From contig CAYMRB010000117.1 in NCBI GenBank assembly GCA_964392615.1, forward strand, positions 1 through 22,970: 22,970 bases of DNA, in the 5' to 3' direction. Source of the DNA: CAYMRB01 sp964392615. GTDB lineage: Bacteria; Planctomycetota; UBA8108. Under the pieces are notes generated by a model. It was not told where the DNA came from, did no database searches, and was given only the letters and a program-made list of their open reading frames with translations. Position numbers and translations under genes: made by a program. The first letter of the stretch is position 1. The number at the start of each line of letters is the position of its first letter. Positions 1 to 8,159 of this stretch are shown here, piece after piece.

Positions 1-2678
1 GCAACGGTCGGTCCACCGAGAAGAGCCCGCGCTCGTCGGCGCATGGCCGCGTCCGCGTTCTCGAGGAGCTGCACGCGTCGGATGCCGCGGACATGCGACG
101 GCGCGACGGTCGCGCCCTCGATCGCGTCGAGAAGGGCTGACAGGCGGTCGGCGCGCGCGAAGACCGCGTCGAGAGCAGCCGTCTGAACGGTCGGTGAGAA
201 CGCGGTCCAGCCGTCGAGGAGGAGCGCGCCGACGCGCTGGTCGTTCGACCGCGCGAGCGCGCGGATGGCGGCGAGCTGCACCGCGAGCGGCTGGCGCGGC
301 TCGAGAAGCTCGGCGGTCGTCTCGCCGAGCACGTCGAGCGGTGCACCCCCGAGGATCTCGAGCGCGGCCGTCCGCTCGTCGATGTCTCGCGTGGCGTCTC
401 GCGCGATGGTCGCGGCGCGCTCGAACGCGGTCGCCGACGCCGGCGATCCCGCGACCTTCAGCACGCGGAAGAGCTGGAACGCGGGCACCCGAACGGCGGC
501 TGCCGGGTGCCCGAGAAGTCGCACGAGCGCCTTCTGGCCGACTGCCGATTCGAGCGCGTCGATCGTTCCATGGGCGAGTCCCGAGAGCAATCCGTCGAGA
601 GCGCGTTCTTGCGACGCGGACGCGCCGGATCCCGACAGCGCCGCGACCGTCTCGAGCACGAGTCCGATCTCCGCGTCGTCGCGGCGCGCGCCGACGACGC
701 GCGCGAGCGACTCGACGAGGCTGCCGCGATTCGCGGCCATGTCGCTTTCGTTCAACAGAGCGCACAGGAGGCGGCCCGAGCTATCGCGCGTCGAGCTCAG
801 GATCGCGGCCGCCATCCAACGTTCCGCTCCGTGCCGTGACGCGAGACGCGACAGCGCTTCGAACGCCGCGTCGCTGCGGCTCTCACCGAGCGCCATGGCG
901 ACGCTCAGCCGCACGGCAGGGTCGGGGTCGTCCACCATCGCGACGGCGGCATCGAGCAGCTCGTCGTGCGCGTCGAGTCGCGACGCCGCGAGGCGCAGCC
1001 CGTGCGTTCGTACGCCGTGGTGAACGTCGCGGAGCCCGCGGAGCAGGTCCGTCGACTCGATGCGATCGAGTCCGTCGAGCGTGTAGAGCGCGTGCAGTCG
1101 GGCCGCATCCGATGCGCTCCAGCGCAGGATCGAGCGCACACCTTCGGCTGCGTCGACGGCGCGTCGTTCGATCAGCAATCGCTGCGCGGTCTGCCGTCTC
1201 CAGGCGTTGTTGCTGGCGAGCGTCGCGGCGAGCTCGGTCGACGACTGCGAGGCGAGATCGGCGCTGCGGGAGCTCGGAGCGCTGTCGTGAACGACGCGCC
1301 AGATGCGGCCGCGGTCCGCTCCGGTGATCAGGCCGTACTGCTGCTGCAGGAAACGCGGGATGGCGGAGTAGTCCTCGATGATCTCGCGGTACATGTCGAC
1401 GACGTACAGCGCGCCGTCCGGTCCGAGCGTCAGGTTGACGGGGCGGAACCAGCCCTCGGTCGACGTCAGGAACTCGATCTTCTCCTCGCCGGGTGCCCGT
1501 CGCACGCGGTAGCCCGCGCCGTCGCGTTCGACGAGGCAGCGGTGGATCAGGTTCTGCTGGCTCTCGCACGAGAAGTGATTGCCGCGGAACGCCGGAGGGA
1601 AGGCAGCGCCCCGGTAGACGAGCTGGCCGCATATCGCCGTGAAGTTGCCGTTCGCCTTCGTCTCGTGAGCGCCGTAGAACCTCACCCACGCGGGAATCCT
1701 GCTGCGCGCGAGGCGCCACGGGTGCGGCTCGCTCGCCGGGTAGACGTCGGTGTACCCCGCGGCGTTCTCGACGCTGCGAGGCGCCGGCGCGAACGGGTTC
1801 CGCGCCAGCAGGCGGTGGGGCAGCGGAATCGCGTAGCGGGCGTGGTTCGAGTTGTTGATGAGGAAGCGATCGCCGAAATCGGTCAGCGCCAGACCGAATC
1901 CGCCGGTGCCTCCGGTGACCGGCTCGATGGCCGAGCCGTCCGCCCTGAAGCGGAAGTCGGTATTGCCGATGCGGACCGCGCGGTCGAGACGCGGGCCGCG
2001 GATCGTGCCGCCCGAGCCGTGGCCTGACGCGACGTAGATCCAATTGTCGGGGCCGAGCCGCGGGTTGCTGATTCGCGTCCAGAGCTCGCCGGCGCTGAAA
2101 CCCGTGAACAGCGTCTCGCGAACCTCTGCCGTGCCGTCGCCGTCGCGATCGGCGAGGAACACGATGTCCGGCGCGCACGTGACGATCGCGCCGCCGCGCG
2201 CCGCCACGACGCCGTACGCGGCCGGCAGGTCGTTTGCCCACACGGTCGCAGCGTCGACGCGGCCGTCGCCGTCGCGATCCTCGAGGAGCTTTACCGTGCC
2301 GTGCGTCTCCGACTCGGCGCGCTCGATCGCCGCGCGGTTTGCCGGAATGCGCCGCACTTGTTCGTCGAGGACACCGGCCTTGTTGAGCTCCTGGATGTCG
2401 TAGTGACCGTCGAGGTTGTAGCCGTGCAGCTCGCAGACGATGATCCGCCCCGCGGCGTCGAAGGCGATCGCGGTCGGATCGGCGATCCACGGCTCCGACG
2501 CGACGATCTCGATGCGGAATCCCGGCGGCAGTCGGAAGAACGACGCGCTCGCCTCGGGCGAGTGGGGCTGCGGCGCGTCCGAGGCGCGGCGAATCTGCGC
2601 CGGTGCGGGAGCGCCGACGACGAGCAGAGACAGCGCGGCGATGAGCACAACGACTCCAGCGCGGTGTGAATGGGTCAT
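1..2678 (-). CDS. Planctomycete membrane-bound dehydrogenase-like beta-propeller/HEAT protein (3' end outside window)
   Basis: The frame is open from an ATG at 2678 to the left edge, about 892 codons without a stop, so the C-terminus is missing. Residues 1-27 look like a Sec signal peptide: a hydrophobic stretch (VVVLIAALSLLVVGA) followed by APAPA, with likely cleavage before Gln28. Next comes a propeller-type domain that opens with PPGFRIEIVASEPWIADPT and contains ELHGYN and DRDGDG motifs. These are typical of the planctomycete 'putative membrane-bound dehydrogenase' domain. From about residue 510 to the edge the protein is Ala/Leu/Arg-rich helical repeat of HEAT type. Family members often end in a CxxCH cytochrome-like domain, which would lie outside this window and cannot be confirmed. 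The likely site of action is periplasmic, and the substrate is unknown. A 614-codon frame at 883-2727 on the same strand is an arginine-rich shadow. Confidence 0.85.
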   Translation of the reverse strand, partial: MTHSHRAGVVVLIAALSLLVVGAPAPAQIRRASDAPQPHSPEASASFFRLPPGFRIEIVASEPWIADPTAIAFDAAGRIIVCELHGYNLDGHYDIQELNKAGVLDEQVRRIPANRAAIERAESETHGTVKLLEDRDGDGRVDAATVWANDLPAAYGVVAARGGAIVTCAPDIVFLADRDGDGTAEVRETLFTGFSAGELWTRISNPRLGPDNWIYVASGHGSGGTIRGPRLDRAVRIGNTDFRFRADGSAIEPVTGGTGGFGLALTDFGDRFLINNSNHARYAIPLPHRLLARNPFAPAPRSVENAAGYTDVYPASEPHPWRLARSRIPAWVRFYGAHETKANGNFTAICGQLVYRGAAFPPAFRGNHFSCESQQNLIHRCLVERDGAGYRVRRAPGEEKIEFLTSTEGWFRPVNLTLGPDGALYVVDMYREIIEDYSAIPRFLQQQYGLITGADRGRIWRVVHDSAPSSRSADLASQSSTELAATLASNNAWRRQTAQRLLIERRAVDAAEGVRSILRWSASDAARLHALYTLDGLDRIESTDLLRGLRDVHHGVRTHGLRLAASRLDAHDELLDAAVAMVDDPDPAVRLSVAMALGESRSDAAFEALSRLASRHGAERWMAAAILSSTRDSSGRLLCALLNESDMAANRGSLVESLARVVGARRDDAEIGLVLETVAALSGSGASASQERALDGLLSGLAHGTIDALESAVGQKALVRLLGHPAAAVRVPAFQLFRVLKVAGSPASATAFERAATIARDATRDIDERTAALEILGGAPLDVLGETTAELLEPRQPLAVQLAAIRALARSNDQRVGALLLDGWTAFSPTVQTAALDAVFARADRLSALLDAIEGATVAPSHVRGIRRVQLLENADAAMRRRARALLGGPTV

Positions 2679-2732
2679 GAGCTGTCCGTTTCCGATCAGA
2701 TGCTCCCCTGAATGAAGGCAGGATCACCTATC
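2679..2732. promoter_or_regulatory. Short divergent intergenic region
   Basis: This gap of about 54 bp separates the start of the leftward propeller gene (2678) from the likely start of the rightward membrane-protein gene (2733). Any promoters for both genes must overlap here or lie inside the opposite gene. I see no convincing -35/-10 pair. An AAGGCAGGA stretch (2715-2723) could serve as ribosome binding site for the ATG at 2733. Confidence 0.3.
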
Positions 2733-3437
2733 ATGGTAGGCTGGAAGGCCGGCCGTGATCCACTCCCCAGCGGCCGCGACGAATCCGACTGCGAGTCCGT
2801 GGAATCCGTGCCCCCATCGAAAGCGACGTGGAAACGACAGCGGCTGCCGGCGGCGCTCGCCGGGTTGCTCTGGATGGTCGACGGAATTCACCACACGGTC
2901 ACAGATGTGCCGGGCGACATGCTCTGGATGTGCAACATCGCCTTGTTGCTGACCGCGTTGGGGTTGGCCTGCCGCTGCGCGCCGCTGTGCACCGTCGCGT
3001 TCGCGTGGCTCGTGTTCGGAACGCCGATCTGGATTCTGGACCTCTTCACCGGAGGGCAGGCTCTGGTGATGTCGTTCTTCTCCCACTTCGGCGGGCTGGC
3101 GCTGGCGATCTACTCACTCTGGACGCTCGGCGTGGCCAGGGGCAGCTGGTGGCAGGGCACTCTCGGTTTCCTCGCCCTCCAGCAGCTCTGTCGTTGGGTC
3201 ACGCCCCCCGACCTGAACGTGAACCTCGCGCACGGCGTGTGGGTGGGCTGGGAAGATGCGTTCCCGTCCTACTTCTGGTACATGGCGATGCTGATAGCGA
3301 TAGGTCTCGCCGTCTCCTGGGGCATGGAGCTCCTGCTGGCGAAGCTGCTGGGCCGCCCGGATCGACCGGTGGTCAGGCCGCCTCGGGAGCCGGGGCCGCG
3401 TTCCGAGGAAACGCCCGACGCAGGAACTCCGCGGTGA
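2733..3437 (+). CDS. Small multi-pass integral membrane protein, unknown function
   Basis: An open frame encodes about 234 residues with a hydrophilic N-terminus of roughly 40 residues and a charged, proline-rich C-terminal tail. In between are about five to six hydrophobic segments, for example around LWMCNIALLLTALGLAC, VAFAWLVFGTPIWILDLF, FGGLALAIYSLWTL and MAMLIAIGLAVSWGM. Histidines and acidic residues sit at membrane edges (DGIHHTVTD, SHFGG), which could matter for a membrane-embedded site, but I do not recognise a family. The start is uncertain. An ATG at 2712 is in frame, the ATG at 2733 has a weak purine-rich upstream motif, and in-frame GTGs at 2799 and 2808 would remove the unconserved-looking leader. 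The 3' end overlaps the convergent gene at 3373 by 65 bp. It is not part of the leftward operon but is adjacent to its end. Confidence 0.7.
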   Translation: MVGWKAGRDPLPSGRDESDCESVESVPPSKATWKRQRLPAALAGLLWMVDGIHHTVTDVPGDMLWMCNIALLLTALGLACRCAPLCTVAFAWLVFGTPIWILDLFTGGQALVMSFFSHFGGLALAIYSLWTLGVARGSWWQGTLGFLALQQLCRWVTPPDLNVNLAHGVWVGWEDAFPSYFWYMAMLIAIGLAVSWGMELLLAKLLGRPDRPVVRPPREPGPRSEETPDAGTPR

Positions 3438-4296
3438 TGACGAGGAACCAGAGCTCGCTCACCTCGTGCCCCAGCGAGCCGATCAGCGCTTCTCGCGTCG
3501 CTGCGTAGAGCGCGATCTCCAGATAGACGTATCCGAGCATGCCGACCGCGAAGGCCATGAACCCCATGCCCGCCGCCTCTCGGCGGATCCACACGAGCAG
3601 CACGGCAGCGACGCTCAGAAGCAGAGCGGCCATAGGCAGCAGGCGGAACTCGACGACCAGCTCCGCACCCGAAATGAAGTAATTGCGGGCGGAGGGGTCG
3701 TAGGCGGCCACGTTGCTCTCGAGCCAGGGCACGACGTCCTGATCGAACCACTCGTTCACCGAATCGACCGGCAGCACGTACGCGTTCATGTCCGCGTACA
3801 TCGTCTCGGCAGGAGCGGCGAGCGGCGGCAGCGTGGCGAGAGCCACGAATGCGCCCAACAGCAGGATCGTGCGCCGCATCTTGCAGCCTTCCGTCTCGGC
3901 GATGGTGCAGCCGTGACAGATCCGGTTGGCCAGGCAACGGGAGTCGCCGTAGCGGATCAGCGTCCTCTCGGAGTACAGGTACATCCCCAGGGCGAACAGG
4001 CCCATCGCGAGACCGGAGGCCACGCCGTGAAGGCACGCCAGAGCGGCGAGTGACTCCATGAGGACGTAGATCTCGAGGCCGCAGGCCAGCTCCGCGACGA
4101 AGAAGAGCACCAGCGACCAGCGCAGAATGCGGAACTCGCGGAGGTTCTCGTTCGGCACGTGCAGCCAACGACGCGTCAGCGGCCGGGGACTCGTCGTGCG
4201 GAATACGCGGAACAGGATGTACACCGCCAGGACCATCACCGTGCCCTTGACCGCGATCGCAGTAAAGAGGGCGATCAGAATAGCACCTAAATGCAT
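3373..4296 (-). CDS. Multi-pass membrane protein with a four-cysteine loop, last gene of the operon
   Basis: The 307-residue product starts at an ATG with GGAGG five bases upstream. It has about six to seven hydrophobic segments, near residues 5-30, 60-80, 85-108, 142-162, 215-237, 242-265 and 280-292. Between the third and fourth is a soluble loop with cysteines at 121, 127, 130 and 138 (pattern C-x5-C-x2-C-x7-C, including CHGC), which could bind a metal, an Fe-S cluster or a disulfide pair. A second, larger soluble region (about 163-215) contains acidic and aromatic residues. I do not recognise the family. It follows the ACP gene after 39 bp in the same direction, so it probably belongs to the biosynthetic run, for example as membrane-bound partner, transporter or redox protein. 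Those roles are inference only. Confidence 0.7.
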   Translation of the reverse strand: MHLGAILIALFTAIAVKGTVMVLAVYILFRVFRTTSPRPLTRRWLHVPNENLREFRILRWSLVLFFVAELACGLEIYVLMESLAALACLHGVASGLAMGLFALGMYLYSERTLIRYGDSRCLANRICHGCTIAETEGCKMRRTILLLGAFVALATLPPLAAPAETMYADMNAYVLPVDSVNEWFDQDVVPWLESNVAAYDPSARNYFISGAELVVEFRLLPMAALLLSVAAVLLVWIRREAAGMGFMAFAVGMLGYVYLEIALYAATREALIGSLGHEVSELWFLVITAEFLRRAFPRNAAPAPEAA

Positions 4297-4335
4297 CGCA
4301 GCCTCCGTCGCGCCCGCCGCACGATCGCGGCGACT

Positions 4336-4725
4336 TCAGTCCTGCAGCTTGCGTTCCACCAGAAGCCAGAGCGTCTCCACCGAGATCATGCCGAACACCT
4401 GGCTCGGCTTCACCTTCTCCGGATCCTCGACGCGGTCGAGCGCCGGGAGCCACGGACGGAGCTTCTCGACCGCCTCGAGCGGCAAGAACTCCCCGTCGGT
4501 CGCCTGTGACGACGCAGCGTCGAGCTGCCCGAGAAAGTCCAGCTCGCTCTCGCGGATCTTGACGCCGAACTTCCTCTCGATCGTGAAGATCAGATCGACG
4601 AAGTCCAGGGAGTCCGCACCGAGGTCTGCCACCAGCCGGCTCTCGAGTCGTACGTCGTCGAGATCGAGCGCCAAGCAGTCAGCGACGGCCGAACGGATGA
4701 TCGTCAGTGCCTCGGTCCTGTCCAT
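4336..4725 (-). CDS. Acyl carrier protein with C-terminal extension
   Basis: The 129-residue product opens with a normal ACP fold: an acidic N-terminal helix region, then LGADSLDFVDLIF with the phosphopantetheine-attachment serine at residue 39. Ordinary bacterial ACPs have about 75-85 residues. This one carries roughly 45 extra residues after the ACP core, containing a proline-rich segment (LRPWLPALDR) and a helix-like end. The carrier would hold the growing or finished acyl chain as a thioester for the ketosynthase, reductase and dehydratase encoded just upstream, and possibly for the radical SAM enzymes. It starts 6 bp after the nitroreductase stop, so it is co-transcribed. A dedicated ACP in the operon argues for a specialised acyl product and not for recycling of housekeeping fatty-acid synthesis alone. 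Confidence 0.88.
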   Translation of the reverse strand: MDRTEALTIIRSAVADCLALDLDDVRLESRLVADLGADSLDFVDLIFTIERKFGVKIRESELDFLGQLDAASSQATDGEFLPLEAVEKLRPWLPALDRVEDPEKVKPSQVFGMISVETLWLLVERKLQD

Positions 4726-4731
4726 GTCTCT

Positions 4732-5373
4732 CTACCGCTCACTTGCTCCATCGATCCACCGGACGACTCTGTCGACCGGCTTGCGCTCCGTCGGCGACGG
4801 CTCCTCGGCGGGAAACCCGAGCGGCACGAGGGCCACGACCTCCCACCCTTCGGGGATGCCGAGGATCTCCAGCACCGACTCGAGCGCGACCATCGGGCCC
4901 GTCATGACGGTTGCTCCGAGTCCGAGCTCGTGTGCCATCAAGAGAAGGTTCTGCACCGCGAGCGATGTCGACACGATGCTCGACGTGTGCTCCATGTGCT
5001 CGATCGACTGTCGGTCCTGCGCGTCGATCGTGTCGTCGACCATGTTCGATAGCAGAGCCAGCTGCTTGAAGATCGGTACGATGACGACGGGCGCGTCCTC
5101 GAAGCAAATGAAGTAGTCGCTGTAGGTGCGGAACGACTGCTCGAACATCGGTACGACGTGCGGTGCCACGCGATCGACCGCGGTTCGCACCGCATCGGCG
5201 AGATCGTGCTTGGTCTTCGCGTCGGTCACCACGAGGAAGCGCCATGGCTGCTTGTTGCTCGCCGATGGCGCCGTGACGGCTGCCTCGAGCACGCGCTCGA
5301 TGAGCTCGCGAGGCAGCGGCTCGGGGCGGAAGCGCCGAATGCTCCGCCTGGATCGCATCATGTCGTAGATCAT
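4732..5373 (-). CDS. Nitroreductase-family flavin oxidoreductase
   Basis: The 213-residue product has the nitroreductase-fold signatures: an N-terminal RRSIRRF motif for flavin phosphate contact, APSASNKQPW, and a C-terminal GLGATVMTGP stretch followed by VVALVPLGFP. The length is normal for the family, which uses FMN and NAD(P)H and acts on enones, nitro groups, quinones or as oxidase/dehydrogenase. Its ATG overlaps the FabG stop (ATGA, 5370-5373). In this operon there is no recognisable enoyl-ACP reductase of FabI, FabK, FabL or FabV type, so one possible role is reduction or oxidation of an acyl C=C bond. That role is inferred from context and not from a sequence motif. Confidence 0.85.
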   Translation of the reverse strand: MIYDMMRSRRSIRRFRPEPLPRELIERVLEAAVTAPSASNKQPWRFLVVTDAKTKHDLADAVRTAVDRVAPHVVPMFEQSFRTYSDYFICFEDAPVVIVPIFKQLALLSNMVDDTIDAQDRQSIEHMEHTSSIVSTSLAVQNLLLMAHELGLGATVMTGPMVALESVLEILGIPEGWEVVALVPLGFPAEEPSPTERKPVDRVVRWIDGASER

Positions 5374-6116
5374 CCTCGTCCGTAGCCTCCGTCCACTCGG
5401 TGCACATCGCCGGTCATGAAGCTGGCGCGGTCAGAAAGGAGAAACGCGACCAGCTCCGCGACCTCGTCGGGACGCCCGACGCGTCGCATCGGCGTGCGCG
5501 ACCGTACCTCGTCTTCTCCGTCAGCGAGCGTTGACGCCATCAGTCGCGTGTCGATCGGCCCCGGCTCGACGCAGTGGACGCGGATTCCCTTGCGGGCGTA
5601 CTCGACGGCCAGTGCACGAGAGAACGACGCGATCGCGCCCTTCGAAGCGGCGTACGCCGACTGGCCGCGGTTCGGACGCTCGGCGACGACCGATCCGACG
5701 TTGACGATCGTCCCTCTGTGCTGCTCGAGCATGGCGGGGAGGACCGCGCGGCAACAGCGCACGGTGCCGAGGACGTTCACAGCGACAAGGTCCTCGATCG
5801 CATCCATCGCCTGCGCCACTAGCAAGCCCGAGCGAAACACGCCCGCGTTGTTGATGAGCCCATCGATGCGGCCGAACCGGTCGACGAACTGCTCGACACC
5901 CGCCGCGACGGCCTCCGTGTCCCGGAGGTCGAAGCGCAGGAGCTCCGCACGCCTCCCGTAGGTCGCGCGGATCTCGTCGCATAGCGACTGCGCGTCGCTC
6001 TCGGAGTCCAGGTAGTGGACTCCGACGTCCGCTCCGTCTCGAGCGCATGCGAGCGCGACGGCGCGGCCGATGCCGCGCGCGGATCCGGTCACGAGTACGG
6101 CACTATCCGTCAGCAT
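5370..6116 (-). CDS. FabG-type 3-oxoacyl-ACP reductase (SDR)
   Basis: The 248-residue classical short-chain dehydrogenase has a TGSARGIG nucleotide-binding loop, NNAG, catalytic Ser in NVGS, the YAASK active site and a C-terminal VDGGYGRG. It is expected to reduce a 3-oxoacyl-ACP made by the adjacent ketosynthase with NAD(P)H. The start at 6116 was chosen because the conserved SDR N-terminus (LTDSAVLVTGSARG) begins there. The frame is open further upstream to 6317, but that part is arginine/serine-rich antisense to the ketosynthase gene. The gene overlaps the ketosynthase 3' end by 14 bp, consistent with translational coupling. Of the operon's five SDRs this is the one most like fatty-acid FabG. 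Confidence 0.9.
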   Translation of the reverse strand: MLTDSAVLVTGSARGIGRAVALACARDGADVGVHYLDSESDAQSLCDEIRATYGRRAELLRFDLRDTEAVAAGVEQFVDRFGRIDGLINNAGVFRSGLLVAQAMDAIEDLVAVNVLGTVRCCRAVLPAMLEQHRGTIVNVGSVVAERPNRGQSAYAASKGAIASFSRALAVEYARKGIRVHCVEPGPIDTRLMASTLADGEDEVRSRTPMRRVGRPDEVAELVAFLLSDRASFMTGDVHRVDGGYGRG

Positions 6117-7329
6117 CGCCGAGTCTCCTGAGGACGATCGATGCGTTCTGTCCGCCGAAACCGAACGAGTTCGAGATCGCGACTCGACCGTCTTCGTCAC
6201 GCGCGTCGCCTGCGACGTAATCGAGGTCGCACTGCGGATCGGGATCGTCGAGGTTGATCGTCGCGTGCACCTTGCCGCGTTCGAGGCAGCCGATCGCGGC
6301 GATCGCTTCGACGGCACCGGCTGCCGAGATCAGGTGGCCGATCATCGATTTCGTGGCGCAGACGCGCAACCGGTCGGCGTGTTCCCCGAATACGCCGCGG
6401 ATGGCGGCCGTCTCGACGGGGTCGTTCTTGGGCGTCGAGGTGCCGTGCGCGTTGATCACGTCGACTTCCGTCGGAGCGAGACCCGCCTCGTCGAGGGCGC
6501 GCGCCATCGCCTGTTGCGCGCCGCGACCCTCAGGGTGTGGCTCGCTGATGCCGTGAGCGTCGAACGAGTTGCCGTATCCGAGGACCTCGGCATGCAGCGT
6601 CGCGCCACGCGCGTGAGCATCCTCGAGCCTCTCCAGTACCAGCGCGCCGGCGCCCTCGCCGAGCACGAAGCCGTCCCGCGTGCGGTCGAACGGTCGCGAC
6701 GCCTGCGCCGGTTCGTCGTTCCGCGTGCTCAGCGCGCCGAGCTTGCAGAAGCCTCCGACGCCCAGCGGGTTGATCATCGAGTCGGTGCCGCCGGCGAGGA
6801 CCCACCGTCGCCGCCCGCTCGCGACGAGCCGGAACGCCGCGCCGATCGCGTCCGTGCCGGCGGCGCAGGCGGACACGTGCGTCAGCGGTGGGGCGGTCAG
6901 GCCGTAGCGTGTCGCGATCATGTGAACGCACAGGTCGCTGGGCGTCTGGATGAAGGTCAAGCGCTCCTCGAGCGACGCGCCTGGGGTTCGATGTCCGAGG
7001 CGGAACGCGACCATATCGTCCATCGAGAAGAGCTCGAGCCCCAGACCGAAGCTCACGCCCCCCACTCCGCGCGGCCGCGCTCCGTCGACGGTCGCCGCGG
7101 CAACCGCCTGCGCTGCCGCCTCGAGAGCGAAGGTCACCTTGCGATCACGAATCGTCGGACCCGACCAGTCGACCTCGGCCGCGATGCGCGTCTGCAGAGA
7201 CGCAGGGTCGAACAGCGTGATCGGCCCGACGCCGGACGTCCCCGCGAGGAGCGCGTCGACGAAAGCGTCGGTCCCGACGCCGATCGGCGTGACGGCTCCT
7301 GTTCCGGTGATGACGACGCGATGCCTCAC
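6103..7329 (-). CDS. Beta-ketoacyl-ACP synthase, FabF/KAS II type
   Basis: The 408-residue product has a full-length FabF-type condensing enzyme fold. The catalytic triad is intact: nucleophile Cys155 in HVSACAAGTDAIG, His295 in NAHGTSTPKND, and His332 in KSMIGHLISAAGA, with Lys327 nearby. The C-terminus has NSFGFGGQNAS. It catalyses decarboxylative Claisen condensation between an acyl group and malonyl-ACP. The start is a GTG at 7329, which gives the usual (V/M)RHRVVITGTG opening and a GTGA overlap with the stop of the upstream ketosynthase-like gene. The upstream part of the same frame, to 7581, looks non-coding. The direct pairing with a nucleophile-lacking partner recalls the KS/chain-length-factor arrangement of type-II polyketide systems. 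Confidence 0.93.
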   Translation of the reverse strand: MRHRVVITGTGAVTPIGVGTDAFVDALLAGTSGVGPITLFDPASLQTRIAAEVDWSGPTIRDRKVTFALEAAAQAVAAATVDGARPRGVGGVSFGLGLELFSMDDMVAFRLGHRTPGASLEERLTFIQTPSDLCVHMIATRYGLTAPPLTHVSACAAGTDAIGAAFRLVASGRRRWVLAGGTDSMINPLGVGGFCKLGALSTRNDEPAQASRPFDRTRDGFVLGEGAGALVLERLEDAHARGATLHAEVLGYGNSFDAHGISEPHPEGRGAQQAMARALDEAGLAPTEVDVINAHGTSTPKNDPVETAAIRGVFGEHADRLRVCATKSMIGHLISAAGAVEAIAAIGCLERGKVHATINLDDPDPQCDLDYVAGDARDEDGRVAISNSFGFGGQNASIVLRRLGDADG

Positions 7330-8159
7330 GGTGCCTCTGCCTTCTCCCAGACGCTGAATCCCTCGACGCCGTCCGCGCCGTCGGTCCGATGCTCGAAGCG
7401 TCCCGCCGGTGCCGCGCAGAATGCGGTCGGGAGCGACGCCGGCCCGGTCTCGTCCGACGGCGTACCGAGCGACTCCGCGAACGGATCGTGCGGGCGATAG
7501 CCGATCTCGTGGTGCACCAGCCTCCCTCGCCGCGCGGCGGAGCGGCGGGCGGAGTCGTCGGCTCGCTCCAGCACGAGACAACCCGCGGCATCCCGCAGCA
7601 TCGTCGGCTCCACCGGCGGCGAGAGCCGGCCGAAGTGATGCTCGACGAGGAAGTTCCTGCGGTGTGCCACTCCGACCAGCAGGGCGATGTCGACGCGTTT
7701 CTCCTCGAGAGCCGCACAGGCCTCATCGAGCGCGACGTAGAGCTGACCGCTGTCCGGGTACGTGACGAAGTACGGCCCGCGCACATCCGCGTTGACGGAG
7801 ATGTGGAACGCCGGCATGTTCGTCAAGCAGCGGAAGGTCAGGAGCGGGCTGACCGAGTTGTAGCCATCCGCGGTGAAGCGCCCCATCGAGAAGCGACCGT
7901 CGACCGTCGAACTCTTGACGAGCACGTCGATGTCGTCGAGCTCGAACGGGATGTGCCCGACGCCGAGGAAGACGCCGGCTCGATCCCCGAGCGGCGCGCG
8001 AAGCGCTGCGGATTCGAGCGCTCGACCGGTCGCAACGACGGCGAGGTCATCCTGCGGCCCCATGAACTTCCGGTTCTTCCGGATCTTCAAGTACGGGCGC
8101 GGATCGCAGGGCAGACCGGATACGGCGCCGCAGCCTGTGACGACTATCGAATCGGACAC
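7326..8159 (-). CDS. Truncated ketosynthase-like protein lacking the active-site cysteine
   Basis: The 277-residue product begins like a condensing enzyme (SIVVTGCGAVSGLP) and follows the N-terminal half of the thiolase fold: VFLGVG, then FHISVNADVRGP where active enzymes carry the nucleophile (S-x-A-C-A/S-x-G), then GQLYVALDEAC and DIALLVGVAH. No cysteine is at the nucleophile position (Ala124/Asp125 instead), and the C-terminal half with the two catalytic histidines is missing. It is therefore unlikely to condense on its own. By analogy with chain-length factors it could form a heterodimer with the complete ketosynthase encoded next. Its 5' end overlaps the dehydratase gene by 16 bp and its stop overlaps the ketosynthase start. 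It may alternatively be a degraded paralog, but the intact frame and tight coupling argue for a used gene. Confidence 0.8.
   Translation of the reverse strand: MSDSIVVTGCGAVSGLPCDPRPYLKIRKNRKFMGPQDDLAVVATGRALESAALRAPLGDRAGVFLGVGHIPFELDDIDVLVKSSTVDGRFSMGRFTADGYNSVSPLLTFRCLTNMPAFHISVNADVRGPYFVTYPDSGQLYVALDEACAALEEKRVDIALLVGVAHRRNFLVEHHFGRLSPPVEPTMLRDAAGCLVLERADDSARRSAARRGRLVHHEIGYRPHDPFAESLGTPSDETGPASLPTAFCAAPAGRFEHRTDGADGVEGFSVWEKAEAP

Noticed and set aside
883..2727. 614-codon minus-strand open frame
   Set aside because: Same strand as the propeller/HEAT gene but out of frame. The translation is dominated by arginine and proline, while the true frame gives continuous family-like sequence from 2678 to the left edge.
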